DNA from: Vibrio salinus
GTDB taxonomy: Bacteria; Pseudomonadota; Gammaproteobacteria; Enterobacterales; Vibrionaceae
Length of the DNA stretch: 64,000 nt
Reading direction: 5' to 3'
NCBI RefSeq assembly: GCF_021272385.1
Contig: NZ_JAJSDZ010000010.1
Span: 620,001-684,000, forward strand
Part shown: piece after piece, positions 27,872 to 36,062 of the stretch
How the letters are laid out: each line of letters opens with the position of its first letter
Position numbering within the stretch: position 1 is the stretch's first letter
Made by a program: the position numbers and the translations under genes
Notes under the pieces: model-generated
Seen by the model: only the letters and a program-made list of their open reading frames with translations
Database searches by the model: none
Told to the model about the DNA's origin: nothing

Positions 27872-28333
27872 ATGGAAGGAACAGGAAAGGTCAGGTTTGA
27901 ATCCGGAGAAGAAGTCCGGGTTATCCGTAATGTCAGAAACGACGGCAGTTTTACTGAGCTGGATAAGGGTGGATTACTGGTTGAAGCCGGAAGCCTCGGG
28001 ATTGTGCGAACCTATGGGTATTTTCTTCAGACACAGATTATTTTTCAGATCTTTTTTCCGGATGTGAACCGTGTTATCGGGATCCGGGATACAGAACTGA
28101 TACCCGCCGGGGTACCATGGATTCCACGTATGTTCAACGCATTTGATAAGGCAAAGCTGACCCGCAGTCTGGCTATGGACGGCGAAATCATTGCTCAGAA
28201 AGGCGACATTGTTGAAATTCAGCGTTCACTGCGGGATCTGGAAAACGGGGCACTGAAGTATGAAGTGGAACTGGCTTCTCTGAGGTTTCAGCTGGATGCC
28301 GGCGTTTTTGTGCAACCTGAATGTCAGGCGTAG
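27872..28333 (+). CDS. nifZ: NifZ, MoFe-protein maturation factor
   Basis: 153 aa. The family N-terminal pattern is seen in VRFESGEEVRVIRNVRNDGSF and GSLGIVRTYGYFLQTQ. NifZ is known to help form the second P-cluster of MoFe protein. ATG 27872 has GGGAG upstream; a longer frame starting at 27749 would overlap nifW and is rejected. The C-terminal half (ELIPAGVPWIPRMFNAFDKA onwards) extends past the short core domain, as in several NifZ proteins. Confidence 0.88.
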   Translation: MEGTGKVRFESGEEVRVIRNVRNDGSFTELDKGGLLVEAGSLGIVRTYGYFLQTQIIFQIFFPDVNRVIGIRDTELIPAGVPWIPRMFNAFDKAKLTRSLAMDGEIIAQKGDIVEIQRSLRDLENGALKYEVELASLRFQLDAGVFVQPECQA

Positions 28334-28380
28334 GAACGAAACCGTAACACAGGGGAAACGGATAAAAAAGGAGAGACATC

Positions 28381-29253
28381 ATGGATGATCAGAAGAAACG
28401 CTATCTGATGGCAAAAATATCGACGGAAACCTACCAGCTCAACCCGGAATACCTTTCAGCAATGCAGCGCTCGGAAGTGGAAGAAAAAGTACAGAATATG
28501 TCCATGATTCAGACGCTGATACTGTCTTCCGGTGAAGCCGAAACCATTGAGCCGGTCCGGTCGGGGGAATTGGATAAAGCGTTTAAAGAATGCATCGATA
28601 ACTACCCGTCAAAGGCTGACTTTAAACATGCTCTGGCTTCTCAGCATCTGACGGTTGACGGGCTGAGACAATCTTTGCGGGATCAACTGATGTGTGACCG
28701 CGTCTTAGACGAAGTGGTCTCCGACATACCGCCGCTGGACATCGACAAAGCCCGGTTGTACTACCAGAAACACCGGTTGGAGTTTTCCCGTTCAACAACC
28801 TGGGAAATGAGTCAGATTCTTATCACCATCAATGATGAATACGAAGAAAACACCCGGGTAAATGCCTTAAAGAGAATCGGTGATATTTACGAGAAAGTGC
28901 TGTCAAAATCGTTTGAGCAGTATGCCGTCCGTTATTCAGAATGCCCGAGTGCCATGAACAATGGGTATCTGGGATGGTGTGAGGAAGGCAAACTTTACCC
29001 TCAGATTACAGATGCTCTCTATCTTCTGGAACCTCATCAAATAAGCCACCCCATTGAAACCGAAATCGGATTCCATCTCGTTCAGTATCGTCAGAAAAAA
29101 GAAGCCAAAGTGGCGACGTTTGAGGAGGTCTGGCCATTTCTGCAGGAGAAACACAAAGCCAGAGCCAGAAATTATTTACAGAAACAGTGGATCAATCAAT
29201 TAATTAATCAGAGTAAAAACCGAATGATGAAGGACAAAATAGTATGCGATTAA
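28381..29253 (+). CDS. nifM: NifM, PpiC-type peptidyl-prolyl isomerase for NifH
   Basis: 290 aa. The N-terminal helical region is followed by a parvulin domain (EMSQILITINDE about residue 141, ECPSAMNNGYLGWCEEGKL, then IETEIGFHLVQYRQKK). NifM is required for folding and activity of NifH. A GGAGAG site precedes the ATG. Its 3' end overlaps the modA start by 10 nt, tying molybdate uptake to the nif transcript. Confidence 0.9.
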   Translation: MDDQKKRYLMAKISTETYQLNPEYLSAMQRSEVEEKVQNMSMIQTLILSSGEAETIEPVRSGELDKAFKECIDNYPSKADFKHALASQHLTVDGLRQSLRDQLMCDRVLDEVVSDIPPLDIDKARLYYQKHRLEFSRSTTWEMSQILITINDEYEENTRVNALKRIGDIYEKVLSKSFEQYAVRYSECPSAMNNGYLGWCEEGKLYPQITDALYLLEPHQISHPIETEIGFHLVQYRQKKEAKVATFEEVWPFLQEKHKARARNYLQKQWINQLINQSKNRMMKDKIVCD

Positions 29254-29975
29254 GGATAATTGCCGGGTTGGTTACCGCCATCATCGCAGGTGGCGTTCAG
29301 GCGGAAACGGCAATGGTCGCCGTTGCGAATAACTTTTTCGGCCCGATGAAAGCACTGAATCAGGATTTTAGCAAAGTGACACCGGATTCGCTTGAAATCA
29401 GTACCGGGTCGACGGGGCAGTTGTATGCCCAGATTATTAACGGAGCACCGTTTGATCTGTTTTTTGCTGCCGACAAAGCCAGGCCGGAGAAACTCACTGC
29501 GGCCGGAAAAGGGTTTCACGAGTTTACTTATGCCCGGGGCACGCTGGTACTCTGGTCTGAAAAAGCGGGAATAACATTAACGGATATGCTGAAAAACAGC
29601 GCCTTTTCTCATCTGGCTATCGCTAACCCGAAACTGGCGCCTTATGGCTTAGCCGCGAAACAGTCCCTGACCAAAATGAACCTCTGGAATCAGGTCAGCG
29701 ACAAACTGGTGATGGGCAAAGGACTGAACCCGACGTACCAGTACATTGTGACCGATAATGCGGAACTGGGATTTATTGCCAAATCTCAGGTGTATAAAAA
29801 CGGCCGGTATAAAACCGGATCGTACTGGGAAGTTCCGATTGCCGATTACGACGAGATCCGGCAGGATGCAGTAACGTTAGCGTCGGGGAAAGATAATAAA
29901 GTGGTCAAAGCGTTTCTGGATTACCTGAAAACGGATCGCGCTCAGGCGATCATCAAAAGTTACGGTTATCAGTAA
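29244..29975 (+). CDS. modA: Molybdate ABC transporter, periplasmic binding protein ModA
   Basis: 243 aa. Signal peptide MRLRIIAGLVTAIIAGGVQA, then a type II binding fold with the ModA signatures VAVANNF, STGSTGQLYAQIINGAPFDL, NPKLAPYG and NAELGFIAKSQ. Captures molybdate in the periplasm for FeMo-co. It overlaps nifM, so it should be co-expressed with the nifU-M block. Confidence 0.93.
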   Translation: MRLRIIAGLVTAIIAGGVQAETAMVAVANNFFGPMKALNQDFSKVTPDSLEISTGSTGQLYAQIINGAPFDLFFAADKARPEKLTAAGKGFHEFTYARGTLVLWSEKAGITLTDMLKNSAFSHLAIANPKLAPYGLAAKQSLTKMNLWNQVSDKLVMGKGLNPTYQYIVTDNAELGFIAKSQVYKNGRYKTGSYWEVPIADYDEIRQDAVTLASGKDNKVVKAFLDYLKTDRAQAIIKSYGYQ

Positions 29976-30005
29976 ATACCGACAAATCGTCCGGAGAGCA
30001 GAACA

Positions 30006-30671
30006 ATGGTTGACTGGCTTGTGGTAACAACAACGCTGAAACTGGCATTATTGGTTACGTTTGCTTTGCTGTTGGTCGGTGTGCCAATCAGCTGGTGGTT
30101 AAGTGTTACGAAACGACCTTTCCGTGGGGCTGTGGAAGCACTGTGCTCTTTACCTATGGTTTTGCCGCCGACGGTTCTGGGGTTTTATCTTCTTATTTTG
30201 CTTGGGCCGAACGGTTCGGTCGGGCAGGCACTGAATTATGTGGGTATCGGTCAGTTGCCTTTCTCATTTTCGGGGATAGCGCTGGCCTGTACGATTCATT
30301 CTCTTCCTTTTGTGATTCAGCCTTTAAAAAACGCGTTTGTTGCCATTGGTCGTCAGCCGATGGAAGTGGCGGCGACATTAAGAGCTGCGCCACTGGATAC
30401 GTTCTTCCATGTCACTTTACCCCTTGCCTGGCCGGGTGTTTTCTCTGCGGCGATCATGGGTTTTTGTCATACACTTGGCGAGTTTGGTGTCGTGCTGATG
30501 ATTGGCGGTAACATTCCCGGAAAGACCCGGGTCATGTCCGTTGAAATCTATAACTATGTAGAGGCGCTTGAATTCGGAAAAGCGCATATTCTGGCCGGGG
30601 GACTGGTTACCTTTTCCTTTGCGTCGCTGCTTATTATGTACTGGATGAATAATCGCTACCGGTTTAGCTAA
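30006..30671 (+). CDS. modB: Molybdate ABC transporter permease ModB
   Basis: 221 aa with about five membrane helices. The EAA loop is visible in EVAATLRAAPLDTFFHVTLPLAWPG. Inner-membrane permease of the molybdate importer, 30 nt after modA and 9 nt before modC. Confidence 0.93.
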   Translation: MVDWLVVTTTLKLALLVTFALLLVGVPISWWLSVTKRPFRGAVEALCSLPMVLPPTVLGFYLLILLGPNGSVGQALNYVGIGQLPFSFSGIALACTIHSLPFVIQPLKNAFVAIGRQPMEVAATLRAAPLDTFFHVTLPLAWPGVFSAAIMGFCHTLGEFGVVLMIGGNIPGKTRVMSVEIYNYVEALEFGKAHILAGGLVTFSFASLLIMYWMNNRYRFS

Positions 30672-30680
30672 GGATCTTTT

Positions 30681-31760
30681 TTGAGTGATATTTACGCCAA
30701 ATTCTGTATTCGTCATGAGTCGTTTGTCCTTGATGTGAATTTAACGTTACCCGGCGCGGGTATTACGGTTCTTTTCGGGCATTCCGGTTCCGGGAAAACC
30801 ACCTGTCTGCGGTCGATGGCCGGTCTGGAGCAGTTTGAACACTCTTATTTTTCTGTGGGTGATGATATCTGGCAGGATTCGGATCGCCGGTTATTTGTGC
30901 CGACCTATCAGCGTCCTATGGGGTATGTTTTTCAGGAATCCGGTTTGTTTCCGCACCTGTCGGTGAAAGCGAATCTTCTGTTCGGGAAAAAACGGGTGCC
31001 GTCGTCTGAGCGGCGGATAACGCTGGACGCTATGACTGAACTGCTGGGAATCGGTCATTTGCTGGACCGGGCACCGCATCAGCTTTCCGGCGGAGAGAAG
31101 CAAAGAGTCGCCATTGCCCGGGCACTGTTAACGTCGCCCAGACTGCTTTTGATGGATGAACCGCTATCGGCACTGGATGTAAAACGCAAGCAGGAAATTC
31201 TGCCGTATCTGGAAAAGCTGCGTAGCGAACTTTCCATTCCGATTATTTATGTGACGCATTCTGTTCAGGAACTGGCAAGGCTGGCTGATCATGTGGTGGT
31301 GTTTGAAAACGGGTCCATTCTAGTCAGTGATACGGCGCAGACGGTGATGTCTGATCCGCGTTTTGAGAATGTGTTCGGCAGCGAAGTCGGCAGTATTTTT
31401 GATACCACAGTGGCGGAGTATCTTGATCATAACATTACCCGGCTGGATGCCGGAGGTGTTCCGATTCTGGCCCCCAGAGTCATCGGGGAAAAGGGCGATC
31501 AGTACCGCTGCCGTATTCTGGCATCAGACGTGTCGGTTTGTCTGGATGAGCCGCACGGAACGTCTATGCTGAACCGTCTTCCAGCCAAAATTGCCGATAT
31601 CCGTCTGCCGGATGTCCCTAATGGCCATGAGATTCTGGTACTGCAGTTTGTCAACGGATTGAAGTTACTGGCCAATATCACGGTGAAATCACATCATGAT
31701 TTAAACCTGCATACCGGTATGAATGTTTGGTGTCAAATTAAGTCGGTTGCGTTGACCTGA
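30681..31760 (+). CDS. modC: Molybdate ABC transporter ATPase ModC
   Basis: 359 aa. Walker A GHSGSGKTT, signature LSGGEKQRVAIARAL, Walker B LLLMDEPLSALD and the H-loop (YVTHSVQEL) are intact; residues about 290-355 form the TOBE/Mop molybdate-sensing domain. The start is TTG 30681, preceded by AAGGAT, with no ATG in a sensible place. It is the last gene of the island; a truncated integron integrase lies 30 nt beyond on the other strand. Confidence 0.93.
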   Translation: MSDIYAKFCIRHESFVLDVNLTLPGAGITVLFGHSGSGKTTCLRSMAGLEQFEHSYFSVGDDIWQDSDRRLFVPTYQRPMGYVFQESGLFPHLSVKANLLFGKKRVPSSERRITLDAMTELLGIGHLLDRAPHQLSGGEKQRVAIARALLTSPRLLLMDEPLSALDVKRKQEILPYLEKLRSELSIPIIYVTHSVQELARLADHVVVFENGSILVSDTAQTVMSDPRFENVFGSEVGSIFDTTVAEYLDHNITRLDAGGVPILAPRVIGEKGDQYRCRILASDVSVCLDEPHGTSMLNRLPAKIADIRLPDVPNGHEILVLQFVNGLKLLANITVKSHHDLNLHTGMNVWCQIKSVALT

Positions 31761-31790
31761 CTTAGAGTTTTAAATACGAAAGGGGACTTT

Positions 31791-32300
31791 TTACGCCACT
31801 TGCTCCAGTACTGTTCTTCCCTTGGCTTGCCAGATTCGAATTGCACCATAGTCAAAATCAATATCATGATAACGCAAGCGTAAACATTCCATTAGCCTGA
31901 GACCTGATCCGTACAGCAGTTTTATGGTCAATTCGTAGTTAGGTGGAATGTGGTTCATTATTAACTGAAGTTCTGTTGTAGTTAATACGGTTGGTAATTT
32001 TTGATCACGTTTCGAGCGGACAAAGTTTAAGTTTAGATCGAGCGGAATTTTAATTATTTCCTTATAGAGGAAAACAAGTGCATTAAGTGCCGACGCCTGT
32101 GTTTTTGCGGCAACATTTCGTTTTACCGCGAGAAATTCAAGGAATTGCGTTACGTCATTGTCTCCTAGTTTTGCCGGGTGTTGTTTTTTATGAAAAAGGA
32201 TGTAGAACTTAATCCAATAAAGGTATGAATTGATGGTGTTTTTGGAGTAATGCCGGGCAATCATGGTTTCTTTTATCGATTGTAAAAAGAGAGAACTCAC
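31791..32300 (-). pseudogene. intI: Integron integrase IntIA, C-terminally truncated
   Basis: 169 aa against about 320 for Vibrio IntIA. The N-terminal SAM-like domain (IARHYSKNTINSYLYWIKFY) and the first catalytic box with its Arg (LLYGSGLRLMECLRLR) are present. After FDYGAIRIWQAKGRTV the sequence ends in LEQVA and a stop. The HxxR and Tyr boxes and the integron-specific patch are missing, so it cannot recombine. The loss lies on the side facing modC. Divergent from the cassettes, as in all integrons. An IS91-type recombinase is a weaker alternative. Confidence 0.85.
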
Positions 32301-32315
32301 AAACTTATCCTTACG

Positions 32316-32331
32316 GTGTATATAAAAACAG
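32316..32331. promoter_or_regulatory. LexA box upstream of intI
   Basis: GTGTATATAAAAACAG differs from the CTGT-N8-ACAG core at one position. It sits 16 bp before the integrase ATG. Vibrio integron integrases are known to be under SOS control. Confidence 0.6.
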
Positions 32332-32526
32332 TAAAATGATAGTTTGTATTTAAAATTAACTAATAGGCATCATTCCGCTTTTTCTGATGATGTTCATATT
32401 AATTCATACATTAATTAGCAATGATTACATAATCTTATGATAATATGATTCGTAGGTTGTAAGGAGACTATGCCGAATTTTTGGTGGAAACTATACGGAA
32501 TTTTTCGGTATATTAAATTGTTAAAC
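32332..32526 (+). other. Integron attI region with recombination core
   Basis: This 195-bp AT-rich stretch between the truncated intI and the first cassette holds no convincing gene. It ends with GTTAAAC (32520-32526), a perfect GTTRRRY crossover core, 34 bp before the first cassette ATG. Position and core identify it as the likely attI site. Confidence 0.65.
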
Positions 32527-32559
32527 GGCATACACAACCATCCGCAGGAGCCTTCAGTA

Positions 32560-33012
32560 ATGTCTTCAATCCAAATCCGAGCAGCTGTCGAGAGTGACGT
32601 AAAAGATATTCAACTATGTGCACAACAGGCGTACGTAAAGTATGTGCAGCGCATGGATAGAGAACCTGCACCAATGCATGCTGATTTTACGAACCAGATC
32701 GCTAGCGGTTGTGTATCCGTTGCTACAAGTGAGTCGGGTTTGGTGGGCTACGTGGTGGCCTATCCGGAAGGCAGCAAATTTATGCTTGAGAGCGTTGCCG
32801 TGCTGCCCGACTGCAGTGGTCGAGGTATCGGGAAGCTATTGATCGAGCATGTCGAAAAGACCGCGAAGCAGGCGGGGTATAAGACCGTGGAGCTCTACAC
32901 GAATGAAGCAATGACGGAAAACATCACGATGTACCCAAAGCTCGGGTACGTCGAAGTCGGCAGAAAGCGCGACAGTGGATTCAATCGTGTATTTTTCAGT
33001 AAGCCGTTATAG
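32560..33012 (+). CDS. GNAT acetyltransferase (integron cassette 1)
   Basis: 150 aa. GNAT fold with the acetyl-CoA motif LPDCSGRGIGKLLIEHVE and the C-terminal strand TMYPKLGYVEVGRKRD. Substrate unknown. ATG 32560 follows GCAGGAG; the frame is open further upstream but that part crosses the attI core. First cassette of the array, flanked by a GTTAAAC core and an attC at 33038-33115. Its GC content is higher than that of most other cassettes. Confidence 0.82.
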   Translation: MSSIQIRAAVESDVKDIQLCAQQAYVKYVQRMDREPAPMHADFTNQIASGCVSVATSESGLVGYVVAYPEGSKFMLESVAVLPDCSGRGIGKLLIEHVEKTAKQAGYKTVELYTNEAMTENITMYPKLGYVEVGRKRDSGFNRVFFSKPL

Positions 33013-33037
33013 AAAAGCGAGGCAAAGAGAAAATGCT

Positions 33038-33115
33038 GCTTAACAAATCGCTTTTGTCGGACAATTTCTCCACCGCTTCGCGGCTACACAATTGCCGCAA
33101 AGCTCCACGTTATAT
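33038..33115 (+). repeat. attC site of cassette 1
   Basis: Starts with a perfect RYYYAAC (GCTTAAC) and ends in GTTATAT. Internal pairing includes CCGCTTCGCGG and the TTGTCGGACAATT stretch. 78 bp, a normal attC length. Confidence 0.78.
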
Positions 33116-33139
33116 TGTTTTTCAAGTTCAGGGATTAAA

Positions 33140-33439
33140 ATGGGTGAGTTATTTAACACTCTGATGGTTTGTGCGGTGTTGGCTTCAATGTTTCCGCTCA
33201 TAAAATCCAGCAAGAGTTTTTATGATGAATGGAATGAAATGGAAAATGAGCATTGGCGTTCTAGAGGGGCTCCACCGTTCGTAGTGTTCCATTTTGGTAT
33301 GTTCTTATTTTTCCCGATGCTTTTCGGTAAAGATCTGGATCAACTGAATAATAAGAGGTTGATAAAACTTAGAAATGATCTCAGGTACAGCTTTGCTATT
33401 TTTTCGCTACTGTTGCTCGCATCCCAGTTAAATCAATAA
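33140..33439 (+). CDS. Small membrane protein (integron cassette 2)
   Basis: 99 aa with hydrophobic segments at about 4-22, 49-66 and 82-96. ATG 33140 lies 31 nt after the attC core. No family recognised. Small membrane proteins of unknown role are common in Vibrio cassette arrays. Confidence 0.6.
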   Translation: MGELFNTLMVCAVLASMFPLIKSSKSFYDEWNEMENEHWRSRGAPPFVVFHFGMFLFFPMLFGKDLDQLNNKRLIKLRNDLRYSFAIFSLLLLASQLNQ

Positions 33440-33459
33440 ATTGGTTTTGGCGGCATCAA

Positions 33460-33580
33460 TATACAAAGCGTTTAAGGCGGATTCACAACGCTTGGCGACT
33501 TGAGTTCAAATTAGTTTTAGTGTTTAAGGCACAATGGGTTAGGTTTGATGGTTGGCGTTGCTCACCACTTAACGCGGCTA
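33460..33580 (+). repeat. VCR-like attC repeat of cassette 2
   Basis: ACAAAGCGTTTAAGGCGGAT on the left and GCGTTGCTCACCACTTAACG on the right form imperfect inverted arms, with GTGTTTAAGGCACAATGGG in between. This is the Vibrio repeat pattern. The right core is degenerate (AACGCGG instead of GTTRRRY). The next 140 bp (33581-33722) hold no gene and end with TTCGTTAG next to an IS. Confidence 0.7.
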
Positions 33581-33722
33581 CATGGATTCCCCCGGTTGTC
33601 AAACATCCGCTAAATTTCAAGTGATGGTTTTGGACTGCCGCTCTACATTCGGTCTTTATATCGATGATTCGCAACATCGTGACCCTGATGACTTTGCGCG
33701 ACTGCGGTGCCTTATTCGTTAG

Positions 33723-34940
33723 ATGACATCTAATGTGTCCGCCGCATTAACAGGCTCTCCGCAAGTGGTCTTAACCTATCTCCATCCATTGCGTCTGCTA
33801 TGACCCGGTTGGTGTTCTCTTGTTACTTTGCTTGAGTTAATGGTTATTTAAGCTACGTAATTTTCATATTCTGTTTGGTTGTGTAGTAGAGACCATATTA
33901 TTCGAGCATTTTTTGCCGCGAGTGCCACAATCGCCCGATTCATTCCTCGCCGCTCTAACACTCCACGGCACCATTGACTGAGCCTATCTTGTTTGTCATC
34001 TAAATTTGCAATTACAGTTCGCGCACCATGGACAAGTAAAGTACGTAAATACTTGTCGCCATGCTTGGTTATTCTCCCTAATCTAGTTTTGCCACCTGTG
34101 GAATATTGTTTGGGAACCAATCCAAGCCAAGCAGAAAAATCTCGGCTTTTATCAAATTGAGAGCCATTACCAATAGAGGCCATAATAGCTGTTGCAGTTT
34201 GTGGGCCAATTCCTCTGACCTTCATAATACGTTGAACGTTATCACTTACCTTTGAAAAGGCATCGAAGACTTGCTCAGTATCCGCAATACGTTGGTTGAG
34301 TTGTTCAAGATGGTAGTAAGCATCTGCAATAACGGTTCTAGCTAGGTGTGGAAGTTCGTTTTCTGCGTCTTCCAGTATGGTAGGGACTTGCTTCATTAAT
34401 GAAGAGCGTCCAACCGGAATGATGAGACCAAATTCAGAAAGTAAGGCGCGAATACGGTTCATTAGAGCAGTACGTTCGCGAACCCAATGCTCGCGCATTC
34501 GATGAACGGACAGTATGGCTTGTTGCTCAGGAGATTTTACTGGGACGAATCGTGTAGATGAGTGTTGGACAGCTTGGCAAATAGAAACAGCATCATTAAG
34601 GTCATTTTTACCTTTAGTACGATGTGGGATGACATATTTAACCGCCATAATACGAGCATCATGTCCTAATTTATTAAGCGTTCTCGCCCAATAATGTGCA
34701 CCGCCACACGCTTCAAGTCCTATACGTATAGGTGGCATATTTGCTATGGTAGTGAGTAATTTAGAGCGAGTAACAGATTTATGAAGAACTACTTTACCTT
34801 TCACGTCAACGACATGAATACTGAAATGATTTTTCGCTAAGTCTATACCGCAAAAATAAGAATGATCAGACATGGTGCCTCCAGTGTTAATAATTACCAC
34901 CTAAGTGTGGTAGATCCTCGGGAGGGGGAATCCATGTCAT
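33723..34940 (-). mobile_element. IS110-family (IS1111-type) insertion sequence
   Basis: About 1218 bp. Subterminal inverted repeats ATGACAT (33723-33729) and ATGTCAT (34934-34940) bound one transposase gene. CGTTAG on the left and TCGTTA on the right flank the element, which places it in an attC core. The non-coding end downstream of the transposase (about 125 bp) is longer than the upstream one (about 60 bp), as in the IS1111 group, where the longer end would hold the bridge-RNA region. Exact termini are inferred. Confidence 0.75.
33848..34873 (-). CDS. IS110-family transposase, intact
   Basis: 341 aa. N-terminal DEDD domain (CGIDLAKNHFSIHVVDVKG, LEACGGAHYW, KNDLNDAVSI) and C-terminal Transposase_20 domain (RGIGPQTATAIMASIG, FSAWLGLVPKQYSTGGKTRLGRITKHGDKYLR). 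These recombinases act with an element-encoded bridge RNA. ATG 34873 gives the family start; the in-frame extension to 34900 runs into the IS end. The length is full and no lesion is seen, so the element may be active. Confidence 0.93.
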   Translation of the reverse strand: MSDHSYFCGIDLAKNHFSIHVVDVKGKVVLHKSVTRSKLLTTIANMPPIRIGLEACGGAHYWARTLNKLGHDARIMAVKYVIPHRTKGKNDLNDAVSICQAVQHSSTRFVPVKSPEQQAILSVHRMREHWVRERTALMNRIRALLSEFGLIIPVGRSSLMKQVPTILEDAENELPHLARTVIADAYYHLEQLNQRIADTEQVFDAFSKVSDNVQRIMKVRGIGPQTATAIMASIGNGSQFDKSRDFSAWLGLVPKQYSTGGKTRLGRITKHGDKYLRTLLVHGARTVIANLDDKQDRLSQWCRGVLERRGMNRAIVALAAKNARIIWSLLHNQTEYENYVA

Positions 34941-34966
34941 TCGTTAAGTTTCTAAAGAGGATATTT

Positions 34967-35950
34967 ATGCCAATTAGCTTAAAAACGCAAAAAATGCTTT
35001 GGGGAAAGGCTGCAAGTCGTTGTTCATTTCCTGATTGCAAAAAGGAATTGGTTATAGACGCAACGCTAACAGATGATGAATCGTTAGTTGGTGAAGCATG
35101 TCATATCGTTGCAAGAAGTGGAGATGGCCCCCGCGGTTCATCTGATTTAACGGCAGAACAGCGGGATAAATATGCAAATCTTGTTCTTATGTGTAACGTT
35201 CATCATAAAATTATTGATGACCAACCTGATAAATATACGGTTGAAATGCTACATGATTTCAAGTCGAAACATGAGGAATGGGTAAATCAATCACTATCTA
35301 TTCATGATCAACATGTTCAAAGAGATGAACTCGTTTATGTTTCATATATTGAAGAATTTGAAAACTACATCGACATAACTGAATGGAACAATTGGACTAG
35401 TTGGGTATTCTTTGGTGGTCAGCCTCAGCTATCGAAAGAAATGAAATCTAAACTTGATGCATTGAGAGGCTGGTTATTTAGTCGTGTATGGCCTAATCGT
35501 TATACTGAACTTGAGTTTGCATTTGAGAATTTCAGAAGGGTTCTATCGGATTTTTTGAACACGTTTGAGGAACATTCTAAAGAGCATGGTGAGCATATGC
35601 TCATTACCGAAAAATTTTATAAGATCAATGAATGGAACCCTGAAGTTTATAATCGCCTAGCTAATAAGTTTGATTATCATTGTCATCTTGTTGAAGATTT
35701 AATGCTTGAGTTAAATCGTGCTGCTAACTATATCTTCGAGAAAGTGCGTAAATTTATCCTATTTACATATCGACTTGATGTCGGATTATTGTATGTCACG
35801 TCTGGTCCTCATATGGATTTATCTATGCATCATTATCGCACTCAATATCTACCAGATCAGAAAGTTGAGTTTCCATATCCAGGACTGGAAAAGTTTTCAT
35901 CTAAAGTTCGTTTTGAACGAGATATTTGGTTCGGTGATAAAGAAACTTAA
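34967..35950 (+). CDS. HNH nuclease-domain protein (integron cassette 3)
   Basis: 327 aa. Residues about 1-120 form an HNH domain: LWGKAASRCSFPDCKKEL, then GEACHIVARSGDGPRG, then NLVLMCNVHHKIIDDQP. The remaining ~200 residues, rich in aromatic and acidic residues, match no family I know. ATG 34967 has AAGAGG upstream and lies 24 nt after a GTTAAGT core; an attC follows the stop at once, so this is a complete cassette. A nuclease-effector fusion in an integron suggests anti-phage defence, but that is inference. Confidence 0.78.
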   Translation: MPISLKTQKMLWGKAASRCSFPDCKKELVIDATLTDDESLVGEACHIVARSGDGPRGSSDLTAEQRDKYANLVLMCNVHHKIIDDQPDKYTVEMLHDFKSKHEEWVNQSLSIHDQHVQRDELVYVSYIEEFENYIDITEWNNWTSWVFFGGQPQLSKEMKSKLDALRGWLFSRVWPNRYTELEFAFENFRRVLSDFLNTFEEHSKEHGEHMLITEKFYKINEWNPEVYNRLANKFDYHCHLVEDLMLELNRAANYIFEKVRKFILFTYRLDVGLLYVTSGPHMDLSMHHYRTQYLPDQKVEFPYPGLEKFSSKVRFERDIWFGDKET

Positions 35951-36042
35951 CAAGTCGAATCAATTGACAAAAATACATGTCACGAATTTTGGTTCCCAAA
36001 ATGTAGCGCCATATATTTTTGCAACTGTTCTCAGCGTTATGT
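35945..36042 (+). repeat. attC site of the HNH cassette
   Basis: 98 bp from a perfect RYYYAAC (ACTTAAC, overlapping the HNH stop) to GTTATGT. Internal arms include CAATTGACAAAAAT and AATTTTGGTTCCCAAAATG. Confidence 0.75.
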
Positions 36043-36062
36043 TTTTTTAGTTCGGAGTTAGC

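Noticed and set aside
33483..33677. 64-codon minus-strand frame after cassette 2
   Set aside because: It lies across a VCR-like attC repeat and has no ribosome site or family features.
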